Source: Pseudomonas_T sp032052615 (GTDB lineage Bacteria > Pseudomonadota > Gammaproteobacteria > Pseudomonadales > Pseudomonadaceae). Taken from it: a stretch of DNA of 64,000 nucleotides. Location of the stretch: positions 124,001-188,000 of the forward strand of contig DAMBWF010000002.1 of the NCBI GenBank assembly GCA_032052615.1. Direction: 5' to 3'. The translations under genes were made by a program, and so were the position numbers. This document shows positions 36,666 to 46,782 of the stretch, one piece after another; position 1 is the first letter of the stretch, and every line of letters begins with the position of its first letter. Below the pieces are notes generated by a model that was not told the origin of the DNA, made no database searches, and saw only the letters and a list, made by a program, of their open reading frames with translations.

Positions 36666-37571
36666 GTGATGCGACCGTTCCTCCTGTTCTGCCTCTGCCT
36701 GTTCGCCCTCGGGGCCCGTGCCGAGGCGCGCCTGCTGACCAGCATCAAGCCGCTGCAACTGATCGCCGCGGCGGTCCAGGATGGCATCGGCCAGCCCGAG
36801 ACGCTATTGCCTCCCGGGGCCTCGCCGCACCACTACGCGCTGCGCCCGTCCGACGTGCGGCGGGTGCGCGAGGCGGACCTGTTCTACTGGATCGGCCCCG
36901 ACCTGGAGGGCTTCCTCGACAAGCCCCTGGCCGGTCGCGACAAGCCCAGCGTCGCCGTGCAGGACCTGCCGGGCCTGCGCCTGCGGCGCTTCGAGGCCGA
37001 CGGCGGCGCCCACGAGGCCGACCTTGAGCACGATCACGACCACCGCCCCGGCAGCCTCGACGCCCACCTCTGGTTGTCGCCGGCCAATGCCCGGGTGATC
37101 GCCGCGCGGATGGCCACCGACCTGGCCGCCGTCGACCCCGCCAACGCCGACCGCTACCAGGCCAACCTGAACGCCTTCGACGAACGCCTGACGCGCCTCG
37201 ACGAGCGCCTCGCCGGGCGTCTGAAGCCCCTGGCCGGCAAGTCCTACTTCGTCTTCCACGAAGCCTACGATTACTTCGAGCAGGCCTATGGCCTGCGCCA
37301 CGCCGGGGTGTTCAGCGTGCTCGGCGAGGTGCAGCCCGGCGCCCGCCACGTGGCCGCCCTGCGCGAGCGCCTGCGGGATGCCGGGCCGAGCTGCGTGTTC
37401 AGCGAACCGCCGCTGCGTCCGCGGCTGGCGGAAACCCTCACCGCCGGGTTGCCGGTGCGCTTGGCCGAGCTGGACGCCATGGGCGCCAACCTGGCGCCCG
37501 CCGCCGACGGCTACGAGCGCCTGCTGGAGGGCCTCGCCGACGGCCTCGGAGCGTGCCTCGGCGCGCTCTGA
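36666..37571 (+). CDS. znuA: Zinc ABC transporter substrate-binding protein
   Basis: This 301-residue periplasmic cluster A-I binding protein has a signal peptide ([15 protein letters not shown]). The zinc ligands are in [11 protein letters not shown], a His/Asp-rich loop (LEHDHDH) before LDAHLWLSP, and [10 protein letters not shown]. The reading frame opens with GTG at 36666 followed at once by ATG at 36669. Either may be used, and GAGGTG lies at usable spacing. It delivers zinc to ZnuBC and is divergent from zur across the Zur box. Confidence 0.95.
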   Translation: MMRPFLLFCLCLFALGARAEARLLTSIKPLQLIAAAVQDGIGQPETLLPPGASPHHYALRPSDVRRVREADLFYWIGPDLEGFLDKPLAGRDKPSVAVQDLPGLRLRRFEADGGAHEADLEHDHDHRPGSLDAHLWLSPANARVIAARMATDLAAVDPANADRYQANLNAFDERLTRLDERLAGRLKPLAGKSYFVFHEAYDYFEQAYGLRHAGVFSVLGEVQPGARHVAALRERLRDAGPSCVFSEPPLRPRLAETLTAGLPVRLAELDAMGANLAPAADGYERLLEGLADGLGACLGAL

Positions 37572-37631
37572 GGCGCGCCGTCGACGCGCGGCGAACGAAG
37601 AACCATCGCGCAAGGCGCGGCGCGGGGCGTT

Positions 37632-38033
37632 TCAGTCGACCCGGCGCTGTTCGGTGGGGCGGGGGTGATTGCGCCGCCAATCGTCCAGGTGGATCACCCG
37701 GCCGTCGTCGGGCGGCGCGCGGAACGGATGGGGGTCCATCTCGATGGGCCCGGGGCGCGGGCCGAACATGTGGATGCTGCCGGCGTGGCGCTGCTCGCCG
37801 GTGACGGTGAACTCGAAGCCATAGACCCGCGCCAGGCGTCGTCGCCCGCCGGCGTCGCGGACCCAGCGCAGGCCGCGGAACGCCACATTATCGTCCAGTA
37901 GCTGGACCTCCTGCGTGGCGCAGTGCTGCTTGACCCGTTCCAGGGCGCGCTCGCGCACGCCGTGGGCGCGCCAGAGCCAGGCCGTGGCGGCGATGAACAG
38001 CAGCAGGACCAACAGATCGCTCAGACTCAGCAT
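37632..38033 (-). CDS. DUF3301 membrane-anchored protein
   Basis: This 133-residue protein has one N-terminal membrane segment ([18 protein letters not shown]). A soluble domain with [20 protein letters not shown] and [15 protein letters not shown] follows, matching the DUF3301 family found in Pseudomonas and Vibrio. GGGAGG lies at ideal spacing before the ATG at 38033, so I prefer it over an ATG at 38045. Function unknown. The gene is divergent from pdxY. Confidence 0.85.
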   Translation of the reverse strand: MLSLSDLLVLLLFIAATAWLWRAHGVRERALERVKQHCATQEVQLLDDNVAFRGLRWVRDAGGRRRLARVYGFEFTVTGEQRHAGSIHMFGPRPGPIEMDPHPFRAPPDDGRVIHLDDWRRNHPRPTEQRRVD

Positions 38034-38162
38034 GTCGCCTCCCATGGCAGGGCGCCCAGCTTACCCCAAGCCCGGGCGGGTTTCTTGCCCTGGCCGACGT
38101 TCTTGGTTAGCGTCCGCTGCCTATCTCGCGTCGCCCCGACGCGCCAGCCCGCCGAGGTCACG

Positions 38163-39029
38163 ATGAAACGCACGCCCCATCTGCTCGCCATCCAGTCCCA
38201 CGTGGTGTTCGGCCACGCCGGCAACGGCGCCGCGGTGTTTCCCATGCAGCGCCTGGGGGTGGAAGTCTGGCCGCTGAACACCGTGCAGTTCTCCAACCAC
38301 ACCCAGTATGGCCGCTGGACTGGCGATGTCCTGCCGCCGGCGCAGATTCCCGCCCTGGTGGACGGCATCGCCGCCATCGACGAGCTGGGCCAGTGCGACG
38401 CGGTGCTGTCCGGCTACCTGGGCTCCGCCGCCCAGGGCCGGGCGATCCTGGACGTGGTGGCGCGGATCAAGCAGGCCAACCCTCGCGCCGTGTACCTCTG
38501 CGACCCGGTGATGGGGCATCCGGAGAAGGGCTGCGTGGTGGCCCCGGAAGTGAGTGCCTTCCTGCTGGACGAGGCGGCGGCGGTGGCCGACTACCTGTGC
38601 CCCAACCAGCTTGAACTGGACAGCTTCGCCGGCCGCCGCCCCGACTCCCTGGCCGACTGCGTGGCCATGGCCCGGGACCTGTTGGAGCACGGGCCGAAGG
38701 CGGTGCTGGTGAAGCACCTGGACTACCCCGGCAAGCCCGCCGACCGCTTCGAGACGCTGCTGGTGCAGCCCGACGCCTGCTGGCACCTGTCGCGCCCGCT
38801 GCTGGCCTTCCCGCGCCAACCGGTGGGGGTCGGTGACCTCACCTCCGGGCTGTTCCTCGCCCGCCTGCTGCTGGGGGACGAACCGCGCGGCGCCTTCGAG
38901 TTCAGCGCCGCGGCGGTCCACGAGGTGCTGCTGGAAACCCAGGCGTGCGGCAGCTACGAGTTGCAACTGGTGCGCGCCCAAGACCGCATCGCCCACCCCC
39001 GGGTGAAATTCGACGCTGTGGCGCTGTGA
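38163..39029 (+). CDS. pdxY: Pyridoxal kinase
   Basis: This 288-residue ribokinase-fold enzyme phosphorylates pyridoxal to PLP in the vitamin B6 salvage pathway. Family marks are [58 protein letters not shown] and the anion hole [12 protein letters not shown] near the C-terminus. Its length equals that of E. coli PdxY. The pattern matches PdxY rather than PdxK. Confidence 0.94.
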   Translation: MKRTPHLLAIQSHVVFGHAGNGAAVFPMQRLGVEVWPLNTVQFSNHTQYGRWTGDVLPPAQIPALVDGIAAIDELGQCDAVLSGYLGSAAQGRAILDVVARIKQANPRAVYLCDPVMGHPEKGCVVAPEVSAFLLDEAAAVADYLCPNQLELDSFAGRRPDSLADCVAMARDLLEHGPKAVLVKHLDYPGKPADRFETLLVQPDACWHLSRPLLAFPRQPVGVGDLTSGLFLARLLLGDEPRGAFEFSAAAVHEVLLETQACGSYELQLVRAQDRIAHPRVKFDAVAL

Positions 39030-39052
39030 CCTTGGCCTGGTGGGGGCGCCCC

Positions 39053-40321
39053 ATGCCGACACGGGCCGGCCGGCGACGCTTCGGCCTGGCGCTCGGCCTG
39101 ATGCTGATTGCCCTCGCCCTCGCCCTCGCCCTTGGCTACTGGTTATGGGACGAGCCCCTTAGCCCGGAAGCCGACGCGTGGCTGCGAGCGGCCACTCCCG
39201 AAGGCGGTGACGCGCCGGGTTACCTCTACCTGCTGGGCCTGGATGCCGCCGATGGCGACCCCGAAGCCATTGGCCGCCAGCGGCTGGAGGCGTATCGCCA
39301 GCGGCGGGCGGGCTCCGCGTCGAGCCGCGACGCGCCTTCGCCCGATCATCCGAAGCTGGCGCGCCCCCCGCGTTGTGCATTGCCGGAGGCCTGTCGCGCG
39401 CGCTGGGCCGATGGCCAGGGCGGTTCGCCCTGGGAGGCCCACGGCGAGCTACTGCGGCGCTACCGGCAGGCGCTGGCCTACTCGAGCTATCGCAGCGGCG
39501 CCACGCCGGGTGCCCTGGAGCCCTGGCCAGACCTAACCTATCTGCTGGACGCCAACCGCCTGCTCAACGCGCAGGCACTCGCCGGGGCCCGCAGCGACGG
39601 CGCCGCGGCGCGGGACATGCTGGAGCGGGACCTGGCCAGCGCCCGCCGGATGTTGAGCCTCGTCGACCTGCTGATCCTGAAGGCGGCGCTGCTGAAGATC
39701 ATCGGACGCGACTTGGACAGCCTTGCCTGGCTCCACCAGCGGGGGTTGATCCCGTCGCCGTCGCGGCAGGTGCCGCTGTCCGACGCGGAGCGCTCGCTGT
39801 GGGCGCCGATGCGTCGCGAGTTCGCTGGCGGCGCCCAACTCTTTCGCCAGGGCCTGTTCGACGGGCCGCCCAGTCCCGAGGCACGCCTGGAGCGGGCGCT
39901 CGCCACGCTGTTCTTCAAGCCGGGCATGTCCATCAATCGCCTGCTGCCCGGGTACCGCCAGGCCGCCGAGGCGTCCCGGCTGGACGCCCGAGCCTTCGCC
40001 CGTGCCTTGAAGACGCCGGCCCCGGCGCTGCCCGAGGGCGACTGGCGTAACCGGATGGGCAATGTGCTGACCGATATCCGCCAGGACTGGAACCCTTTCA
40101 TTGCCCGCTTTCACGACCTGGACGGCAAGTTGCGGCTCTACGAGCGCTTGCTGGCGTTGCCGTCCGGCGAAGCCCCTGATCCCCAAGCGTTCGCCGACCT
40201 GCCAGGCCTCTACGCCGAGGCCGACCGGCCGCAGTGGGACGCCCAGGCGGGGCGGCTGTGCTGGCCGGGGCCATGGGCGGACCGGGACACTACCCGATGC
40301 CTCGACCTCCGCCGCGAGTGA
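39053..40321 (+). CDS. Hypothetical protein with one N-terminal membrane segment
   Basis: This 422-residue protein has a single membrane anchor (LALGLMLIALALALALGYWL, about residues 11-30). The periplasmic or luminal part is rich in Ala, Leu and Arg and predicted to be helical. Features include a paired-Cys stretch (RCALPEACRARW), DLTYLLDANRLLNAQAL, LFFKPGMSINRLLPGY and a C-terminal Cys pair (RLCWPG, TRCLDL). I recognise no named domain. It follows pdxY by 23 bases in the same direction and may be cotranscribed with it. Confidence 0.75.
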   Translation: MPTRAGRRRFGLALGLMLIALALALALGYWLWDEPLSPEADAWLRAATPEGGDAPGYLYLLGLDAADGDPEAIGRQRLEAYRQRRAGSASSRDAPSPDHPKLARPPRCALPEACRARWADGQGGSPWEAHGELLRRYRQALAYSSYRSGATPGALEPWPDLTYLLDANRLLNAQALAGARSDGAAARDMLERDLASARRMLSLVDLLILKAALLKIIGRDLDSLAWLHQRGLIPSPSRQVPLSDAERSLWAPMRREFAGGAQLFRQGLFDGPPSPEARLERALATLFFKPGMSINRLLPGYRQAAEASRLDARAFARALKTPAPALPEGDWRNRMGNVLTDIRQDWNPFIARFHDLDGKLRLYERLLALPSGEAPDPQAFADLPGLYAEADRPQWDAQAGRLCWPGPWADRDTTRCLDLRRE

Positions 40322-40428
40322 TCCGGCCCGGCCCTGCGGCCATCCGTCCCAGGGGCTATGCTTCATCCCCGGCGCGGGCTTTCGCTAGGATAGCGGCGCA
40401 TTTTCTTCCTCCTTCCCATGGATCACCC

Positions 40429-40839
40429 GTGACCCACCCCAGTCGCGTACGCTCCGGAGCCTGGCTGGCGCTGTTCGCCATGCTCCTGCTGCTCGCCGGG
40501 CCCCTGCTGTCCCAGGGGCTGGCCCAGGCGCGCGCGACCCCGGCCATGGCCGGGATGGAGCCCATGGCCGGGATGGAGCACATGGACTGCGGCGAGCACG
40601 GCGCCAGGGCCCCCGGGCCGGCGAAGCCCGCCGACCACATGGCTCCGGACGAGCACTGGGCCAAGTGCGGCTACTGCACCCTGCTGTTCAATTCCCCCGC
40701 GCTGACCGCCACCGGCGTGGCCGCCCTGGCGGCCGCCGCGCCCATCGATACCCGGCCGGTCGCCCCCCTGGCCGAAGGCCACGCCGGTTCGGCGATCTTC
40801 CCCGGCGCCCGCACCCGGGCCCCTCCCGCCTCCAACTGA
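40429..40839 (+). CDS. DUF2946 protein, probable copper-related
   Basis: This 136-residue exported protein starts with GTG (40429) and an N-terminal hydrophobic signal or anchor. A Met/His-rich stretch follows (MAGMEPMAGMEHMDCGEH), then the conserved CGYCTLLF motif of DUF2946. Such proteins typically stand beside copper-responsive TonB receptors. Here the OprC-like gene starts 104 bases later. Metal binding is inferred from the Met/His/Cys content and context. Frame analysis excludes the nearby ATG at 40418. Confidence 0.82.
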   Translation: MTHPSRVRSGAWLALFAMLLLLAGPLLSQGLAQARATPAMAGMEPMAGMEHMDCGEHGARAPGPAKPADHMAPDEHWAKCGYCTLLFNSPALTATGVAALAAAAPIDTRPVAPLAEGHAGSAIFPGARTRAPPASN

Positions 40840-40943
40840 TCGACCCGCTGTATCCAGGAACGGCTCGCCGGCTGGCCAGCCCGTTCGCTCGCGCGGACGG
40901 AGCGGCCCCGGCGCGCGCCCTTCGTCTCGATCATGGAATCCAC

Positions 40944-43034
40944 ATGTCCGCATTCATCGTTTCCGGGCGGCCGCGCGCCGCTCGCCCCGCCGCCACGCGC
41001 CTGCTGTTCGCCGCCTGTGGGGGGCTGCTGAGCCCCCTGGCCCTGGCCGACGCCGCGCCGGTGCCCGCCGAACTCGACGCCACGGTGATCACCGCCGTCG
41101 CGCCCCGTTCGCCACTGACGGTGGTCACCGACCCCAAGACCCCGCGCCAGCCGGTGCCCGCCAGTGATGGCGCCGATTACCTCAAGACCATCCCCGGCTT
41201 CTCCGCCATCCGCAACGGGGGCAGCAACGGCGACCCGGTGCTGCGCGGGATGTTCGGCTCGCGCCTCAACCTGTTGAGCAACGGCGGGCAGATGCTCGGC
41301 GCCTGCCCCGGGCGGATGGACGCGCCCACCTCCTACATCGCCCCGGAGAACTATGACCGGCTGACCGTCATCAAGGGCCCGCAGAGCGTGCTCTGGGGGC
41401 CCATGGGCTCGGCCGGCACGGTGCTCTTCGAGCGCGACCCGGAGCGCTTCGGCGAGCTGGGCAGCCGGGTCGACGGCACGTTGCTGACCGGCACCGACGG
41501 GCGCCTGGACAAGCGGCTCGACGCCGCCGCCGGCGGGCCCCTGGGCTACATCCGGGGGTTGGCCAACGATTCCCGGGCGGACGACTACCACGACGGCGAC
41601 GGCCACACCGTGCCGTCCCGCTGGCGCAAGTGGAACGGCGACCTGGCTCTGGGCTGGACCCCCGACGAGGACAGCCTGCTGGAGCTGAGCGCCGGGCGCG
41701 GCGACGGCGAGGCGCGTTACGCCGGGCGCGGCATGGACGGCGCGCGGTTCCTCCGCGAGAGCCTCGCCCTGCGGGCCGAGCGCAGCCACCTGAGCGAGAC
41801 CCTGGAGAAGGTCGAGGCGCGCCTCTACTACAACTACGCCGACCACGTGATGGACAACTACAGCCTGCGCCGCCCCTCCGGCAGCGGCATGATGGCCGGG
41901 CCCATGGCCTCCAACGTCGACCGCCGCACCGTGGGCGGACGCCTGGCCGCCACCTGGCGCTGGGACGACCTGGAGCTGGTGTCCGGGGTCGACGGCCAGG
42001 CCAACGAGCACCGCCAGCGCGCGGCCATGGGCGAGGGGGCCTACGACCGGCTCCCCCGCGCCAAGGACGCCGACTTCCACACCTACGGCGCCTTCGGCGA
42101 GCTGACCTGGTTCGCCGCCGAGGGGCAGCGCCTGGTGGGCGGCGCCCGGGTGGACCGCGCCGAGGCCCGCGACCACCGCGAGCGCCTCGGCTCGGGGATG
42201 ATGGCCAAGCCCAACCCTACCGCCGGCGACACCCGGAGCGACACCCTGCCCGGCGGCTTCCTGCGCTACGAGCGGGACCTCGACGCGATGCCCGCCACCG
42301 TCTACGCCGGCCTCGGCCACACCGAGCGCTTCCCCGACTACTGGGAGCTGTTCTCGCCCAAGGGCACCCCCGGCGCGGTCAATGCCTTCGACGGGGTGAA
42401 GCCGGAAAAGACCACCCAGCTGGACGTGGGCCTGCAATACCAGGGCGAGCGCCTGGAAAGCTGGGCCTCGCTGTACGCCGGCGTGGTGCGCGACTTCATC
42501 CTCTTCGACTATGGCAACCGGGGCGGCGCCATGGGGCCGTCGTCCCTGGCGCGCAACGTCGACGCCCGCATCGCCGGCGGCGAGCTGGGTGCGGCCTACC
42601 GCTGGAGCGACCACTGGAAGAGCGAGGCGAGCCTGGCCTATGCCTGGGGCGAGAACCGCGACGACCGCGAGGCGCTGCCGCAGATGCCCCCCCTGGAGGC
42701 GCGCCTGGCGCTGAACTACGAGCACCAGGACTGGAGCGCCGGCGCCCTGTGGCGGGTGGTCGCCGCTCAGCACCGGGTGGCCCGGGACAAGGGCAACGTG
42801 GTGGGGCAGGACTTCGGCGACAGCGCCGGCTTCGGGGTGTTCTCGGTCAACGGCGCCTACCGCGTGACGCGCAACCTCTCCCTGAGCGCCGGTGTCGACA
42901 ACCTGTTCGGCAAGGATTACGCGGAACACCTGAACCTGGCCGGGGACGCTGGTTTCGGCTACCCCGCCGAGGTCGCCGAGGCCATCGACGAGCCGGGCCG
43001 CACCCTGTGGACCCGGCTCGATTTCAGCTTCTGA
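40944..43034 (+). CDS. oprC: TonB-dependent copper receptor (OprC/NosA type)
   Basis: This 696-residue outer-membrane receptor has a signal peptide, a TonB-box region after LDATVITAVAP, a plug domain (DYLKTIPGFSAIRNGGSNGD, VIKGPQSVLWGP) and a 22-stranded barrel ending in Phe (LDFSF). The plug carries ACPGRM (C121, M125), the CxxxM copper site known from OprC. Met-rich loops (SGSGMMAGPMAS, SGMMAKP) may feed copper. It imports copper across the outer membrane. The gene is flanked by DUF2946, PepSY and PCuAC genes in one direction. Confidence 0.93.
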   Translation: MSAFIVSGRPRAARPAATRLLFAACGGLLSPLALADAAPVPAELDATVITAVAPRSPLTVVTDPKTPRQPVPASDGADYLKTIPGFSAIRNGGSNGDPVLRGMFGSRLNLLSNGGQMLGACPGRMDAPTSYIAPENYDRLTVIKGPQSVLWGPMGSAGTVLFERDPERFGELGSRVDGTLLTGTDGRLDKRLDAAAGGPLGYIRGLANDSRADDYHDGDGHTVPSRWRKWNGDLALGWTPDEDSLLELSAGRGDGEARYAGRGMDGARFLRESLALRAERSHLSETLEKVEARLYYNYADHVMDNYSLRRPSGSGMMAGPMASNVDRRTVGGRLAATWRWDDLELVSGVDGQANEHRQRAAMGEGAYDRLPRAKDADFHTYGAFGELTWFAAEGQRLVGGARVDRAEARDHRERLGSGMMAKPNPTAGDTRSDTLPGGFLRYERDLDAMPATVYAGLGHTERFPDYWELFSPKGTPGAVNAFDGVKPEKTTQLDVGLQYQGERLESWASLYAGVVRDFILFDYGNRGGAMGPSSLARNVDARIAGGELGAAYRWSDHWKSEASLAYAWGENRDDREALPQMPPLEARLALNYEHQDWSAGALWRVVAAQHRVARDKGNVVGQDFGDSAGFGVFSVNGAYRVTRNLSLSAGVDNLFGKDYAEHLNLAGDAGFGYPAEVAEAIDEPGRTLWTRLDFSF

Positions 43035-43056
43035 GCGCCCGCGAGGAGTTCCATCG

Positions 43057-44448
43057 ATGAGCGATAGACCCGTGTCTTTCTACAACCTGGCGTGGCGATG
43101 GCATTTCTATGCCGGGCTGTTCGTCGCGCCCTTCATGATCCTGCTGGCGCTGACCGGCATCGTCTACCTGTTCAAGCCCCAGTTGGACCCGTGGCTGGAC
43201 GCCGACCTGCGGGTGGTGGCGCCCGCCGGCCAGACCCTCTCCGCCGACGCCCTGCTGGCCCGGGTCGGGGAACTGCGCCCCGAGGCCCGGGTGAGCAAGT
43301 ACCTGCCGCCGGCCGCGGCGGACCGTAGCGCCGAGTTCGTGGTCAGCGAGCGGGGGCGCGAGACGAGCCTGTTCCTCGACCCCTATCGCGGCACGCTGCT
43401 GGGCACCCAGGACGCCCGCTACAACCTCCAGGCGGTGGCCCGGGCGCTGCACGGCGAACTGATGCTGGGTACCGTCGGCGACCGTCTGGTGGAGCTGGCG
43501 GCCGGCTGGGGCGTGGTGCTGACGGTGTCCGGGCTGTACCTCTGGTGGCCCCGGGGGCGGAGCGTGCGGGGCGTGCTGTGGCCCCGGCTGAACGCCCGGG
43601 GCCGGCTGTTCTGGCGCGACCTGCACGCCGTGCTGGGCTTCTGGGGCTCGTTGCTGCTGCTGTTCATGCTGCTCAGCGGGATGACCTGGACCGGCTTCTG
43701 GGGCAAGGCCTTCGCCGGCGCCTGGAACCACTTCCCGGCGGCCATGTGGGACGCGGTGCCCACCTCCGGCGCCCAGACCGGCAGCCTCAACCGGGCCGAG
43801 GCGCAGACCGTGCCCTGGCCGGTGGAGAACACCCCGCTGCCGACCTCCGGCGGCCATGCCGGCCACGAGGGCCACGGCGGCCCTGCGAGCCAGGGCGGGC
43901 ATGACGCCGCGCCGGCGGCGCCGCGCATCGGCCTGCAAGCGGTGGTGGCGCGCGCCGAGGCGGCCGGCGTGGCGCCCGGCTACAGCGTCACCCTGCCGGC
44001 GACCGCCGACGGCGTGTACACCGTCGCGGTGTTCGCCGACGACCCGCGCCAGGACGCCACCCTGCACCTAGACGCCTACACCGGCGAGGTGCTGGCCGAC
44101 GTGCGCTGGCGCGATTACGGCGCCGTGGCGCGCACCGTGCAGACCGGGGTGGCGCTCCACGAGGGCAAGCTGTTCGGTCCGCTGAACCAGGCGCTGATGC
44201 TCGTCGTCTGCCTGGCGATCCTGCTGGGAGCCACCAGCGGCCTGGTGATGTGGTGGAAGCGCCGCCCCCAGGGCCGTCTCGGCGTGCCGCCACGGCCCCA
44301 TGCCTTGCCCTTGTGGAAGGGTGGGGTGGCGATCATCGTCGGCCTCGGGCTGGTGTTCCCCCTGGTGGGCCTGTCGCTGCTGGCGGTCTGGGCCCTCGAC
44401 CGGCTGCTGCTGGCCCGTCTGGGCGGCGCCCGGCCGCTGGCGGGATGA
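43057..44448 (+). CDS. PepSY-associated TM (PiuB-like) protein
   Basis: This 463-residue protein has four membrane segments (near residues 17-45, 145-170, 195-215 and 375-400, plus one near the C-terminus) and PepSY-like periplasmic domains. Family marks are FYNLAWRWHFYAGLFVAPFMI, LALTGIVYLFKPQLD, GELMLGTVGDRLVELAAGWG and DLHAVLGFWGSLLLLFMLLSG. A His/Gly-rich loop (GGHAGHEGHGG) suits metal binding. PiuB-like proteins commonly pair with TonB receptors and may act as ferric or cupric reductases. It is 22 bases after oprC, so probably in its operon. Confidence 0.9.
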   Translation: MSDRPVSFYNLAWRWHFYAGLFVAPFMILLALTGIVYLFKPQLDPWLDADLRVVAPAGQTLSADALLARVGELRPEARVSKYLPPAAADRSAEFVVSERGRETSLFLDPYRGTLLGTQDARYNLQAVARALHGELMLGTVGDRLVELAAGWGVVLTVSGLYLWWPRGRSVRGVLWPRLNARGRLFWRDLHAVLGFWGSLLLLFMLLSGMTWTGFWGKAFAGAWNHFPAAMWDAVPTSGAQTGSLNRAEAQTVPWPVENTPLPTSGGHAGHEGHGGPASQGGHDAAPAAPRIGLQAVVARAEAAGVAPGYSVTLPATADGVYTVAVFADDPRQDATLHLDAYTGEVLADVRWRDYGAVARTVQTGVALHEGKLFGPLNQALMLVVCLAILLGATSGLVMWWKRRPQGRLGVPPRPHALPLWKGGVAIIVGLGLVFPLVGLSLLAVWALDRLLLARLGGARPLAG

Positions 44449-44519
44449 CAGGGTCCTTTCCTTTCGCGCCGGCGGCCTTCGCCGCGGGCGCGCCTTATCG
44501 ATTCTTTGGAGTTTTCCCC

Positions 44520-45062
44520 ATGCGCAAGACCCTGCTGACCCTGGCCGCCCTGTGCGGCCTGTCCACCGCCGCCCTGGCCCACGAGTACGAGGCCGGCTCC
44601 CTGCACATCGTCCACCCCTGGGCCCGGGCGATGCCCGCCGCCGCGCCCACCGCCGCCGCCTACCTGACGGTGCGCAACCAGGGCGAGGCGGCCGATCGTC
44701 TGCTGGGGGCCGATACGCCCCGGGCGGAGACGGTGGAGCTGCATCGCCATGTCCACGCCGATGGCCTGATGAAGATGGAGCCGGTGGAGGGGGGCCTGGA
44801 GATTCCCGCCGGCGGCGAGCTGAAGGTGGCGCCGGGCGGCTACCACCTGATGCTGTTCGGCCTCAAGGAGCCCCTGGCGGACGGCCAGCGCTTCCCCATG
44901 ACCCTGCACTTCCAGCAGGCCGGCGACGTCACCGTGGACATCGCCGTGCAGAAGGACGATCCGACGCCCGCTGGCGCGACGCCCGCTGGCGCGGCCCACG
45001 ACGGCATGGCCCACGACCACGGCGCCATGGCACCCCACACCCACGGGGCCGGCCAGCCCTGA
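44520..45062 (+). CDS. PCuAC-family periplasmic copper chaperone
   Basis: This 180-residue protein has a signal peptide (MRKTLLTLAALCGLSTAALA) and a PCuAC cupredoxin-like domain. The copper motif is spread over VELHRHVHADGLMKMEPV and YHLMLFGLK, matching the H(M)X10MX21HXM family pattern. A His/Met-rich tail (HDGMAHDHGAMAPHTHG) follows a Thr-Pro-Ala-Gly-Ala doublet that comes from a tandem 15-bp repeat in the DNA. It likely receives copper in the periplasm, with delivery to oxidases or the OprC pathway. It is the last gene of the copper locus. Confidence 0.93.
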   Translation: MRKTLLTLAALCGLSTAALAHEYEAGSLHIVHPWARAMPAAAPTAAAYLTVRNQGEAADRLLGADTPRAETVELHRHVHADGLMKMEPVEGGLEIPAGGELKVAPGGYHLMLFGLKEPLADGQRFPMTLHFQQAGDVTVDIAVQKDDPTPAGATPAGAAHDGMAHDHGAMAPHTHGAGQP

Positions 45063-45084
45063 CCGGCATGCCCGGCGCCGCGCC

Positions 45085-46782
45085 TCAGGCGGCGCTGGGT
45101 GTGGCGTGGGGGTCCACGCCGTCGGCGATGTGCTCGATCATGCTGCGGGCGATCTCCCGCTCGCCCATGATCACCAGGTCGGCGCCGCGCTGGCTCAGGT
45201 GATCCACCTCGGTGTCGAAGTGGGCCCGGGCCATGATCTCCAGGCCGGGGTTGACGCCCCGGGCGTACTGGGCGATCTCGCCGGCCTCGAAGCCGTTGGG
45301 AATCGCCAGCAACAGCCAGCGCGCCCGCTTCAGCTCGGCGCGGTCCAGTACCTCCTGGCGCGCGGCGTTGCCCAGCACCGCGCTGTAGCCCTGGCGGCGC
45401 AGTTCGTCGATATGGTCGCGGTCGTTCTCCACGATCACCAGGGGGATGCCCCGTTCCCGCAGGTTGCCGCTGACCAGCCGGCCGACCCGGCCATGGCCGA
45501 CGAGGATCGCGTGGTCGCGCTCGGTGATCGGCGGCGGCTGGTCCATTTCCGCCGCGTGGTGGGTGCCGCCCCTCAGCCGCCGGCCCTCGCGGCGCTCCAG
45601 CCAGGGCTGCAGGCGGTCGATGGCGAGGAATAGCAGCGGGTTGATGGTGATGGACAGGATGGCCCCGGCCAGCAGCAGGTCGCGGCCTTTCTCCGGCAGC
45701 AACTCCAGGCTGACCCCGAGGCTGGCGAGGATGAAGGAGAACTCGCCGATCTGCGCCAGGCTCGCGGAAATCGTCAGGGAGGTGGACAGCGGGCGGCGGA
45801 AGGCGAGCACGATCAGCGCCGCGGCGATGGACTTGCCGATGACGATCACCAGGAAGGTGCCCAGCACCGGCAGCGGCTCCTGGATCAGGATCGCCGGGTT
45901 GAACAGCATGCCCACCGAGACGAAGAACAGCACGGCGAAGGCGTCCCGCAGGGGCAATGAGTTTTCCGCCGCCTCGTGGCTGAGCTCGGACTCGTTGAGC
46001 ACCATGCCGGCGAAGAACGCGCCAAGGGCGAAGGACACGTCGAACAGCTTGGCCGAGCCGAACGCCACGCCCATGGCGATGGCCAGCACCGAGAGGGTGA
46101 ACAGTTCCCGGGAGCCGGTGCCGGCCACCTTGGCCAGCAGCCAGGGCACCACCCGCCGGCCCACCACCAGCATCAACACGATGAACGCGGTGACCTTGCC
46201 CAGGGTGACCAGCAGGTCCATGGAGAGCGTGCCGCCGCCCTCGGCGGCCTTGCCGCCGAGCATTCCGGACAGGGCCGGCAGCAGTACCAGGGCCAGCACC
46301 ATCACCAGGTCCTCGACGATCAGCCAGCCCACCGCGATGCGCCCACGCCCGCTGTCCAGCAGCTGGCGTTCTTCCAGGGCGCGCAGCAGCACCACGGTGC
46401 TGGCCACCGACAGCGCCAGGCCGAACACCAGCCCGGCGCCCAGGGACCACCCCAGCAGCCAGGCCAGGCCCATGCCCAGCCCGGTGGCCACGGCGATCTG
46501 CACCAGGGCGCCGGGTATGGCGATGAACTTCACCGCCATCAGATCCTTGAGCGAGAAATGCAGGCCGACGCCGAACATCAGCAGCATCACGCCGATTTCC
46601 GAGATTTCCATGGACAGGTTCGCGTCGGCGACGAACCCGGGAGTGAAGGGCCCGCACGCCACGCCGGCGAGCAGGTAGCCGACCAGCGGCGGAAGACGGA
46701 TACGAGCGGCCAGGGTGCCGAAAACGAACGCCAGCACCAGGCCTACGGCAAGTGTGGCGATGAGCGGTGTCTGATGGGGCAT
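45085..46782 (-). CDS. CPA2 cation:proton antiporter with TrkA-N domain (YbaL/KefB-like)
   Basis: This 565-residue protein has twelve or thirteen membrane segments (FGTLAARIRLPPLVGYLLAGV, VGWLIVEDLVMVLALVLLPAL, SLAQIGEFSFILASLGVSLEL). A C-terminal Rossmann RCK-N domain follows (ILVGHGRVGRLVSGNLRERG). It exchanges K+ or Na+ for protons under nucleotide control. The start ATG at 46782 gives the family N-terminus (TPLIATLAVGLVLAFVFG). Sequence resembles YbaL. It runs convergently to the copper locus. Confidence 0.92.
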   Translation of the reverse strand: MPHQTPLIATLAVGLVLAFVFGTLAARIRLPPLVGYLLAGVACGPFTPGFVADANLSMEISEIGVMLLMFGVGLHFSLKDLMAVKFIAIPGALVQIAVATGLGMGLAWLLGWSLGAGLVFGLALSVASTVVLLRALEERQLLDSGRGRIAVGWLIVEDLVMVLALVLLPALSGMLGGKAAEGGGTLSMDLLVTLGKVTAFIVLMLVVGRRVVPWLLAKVAGTGSRELFTLSVLAIAMGVAFGSAKLFDVSFALGAFFAGMVLNESELSHEAAENSLPLRDAFAVLFFVSVGMLFNPAILIQEPLPVLGTFLVIVIGKSIAAALIVLAFRRPLSTSLTISASLAQIGEFSFILASLGVSLELLPEKGRDLLLAGAILSITINPLLFLAIDRLQPWLERREGRRLRGGTHHAAEMDQPPPITERDHAILVGHGRVGRLVSGNLRERGIPLVIVENDRDHIDELRRQGYSAVLGNAARQEVLDRAELKRARWLLLAIPNGFEAGEIAQYARGVNPGLEIMARAHFDTEVDHLSQRGADLVIMGEREIARSMIEHIADGVDPHATPSAA

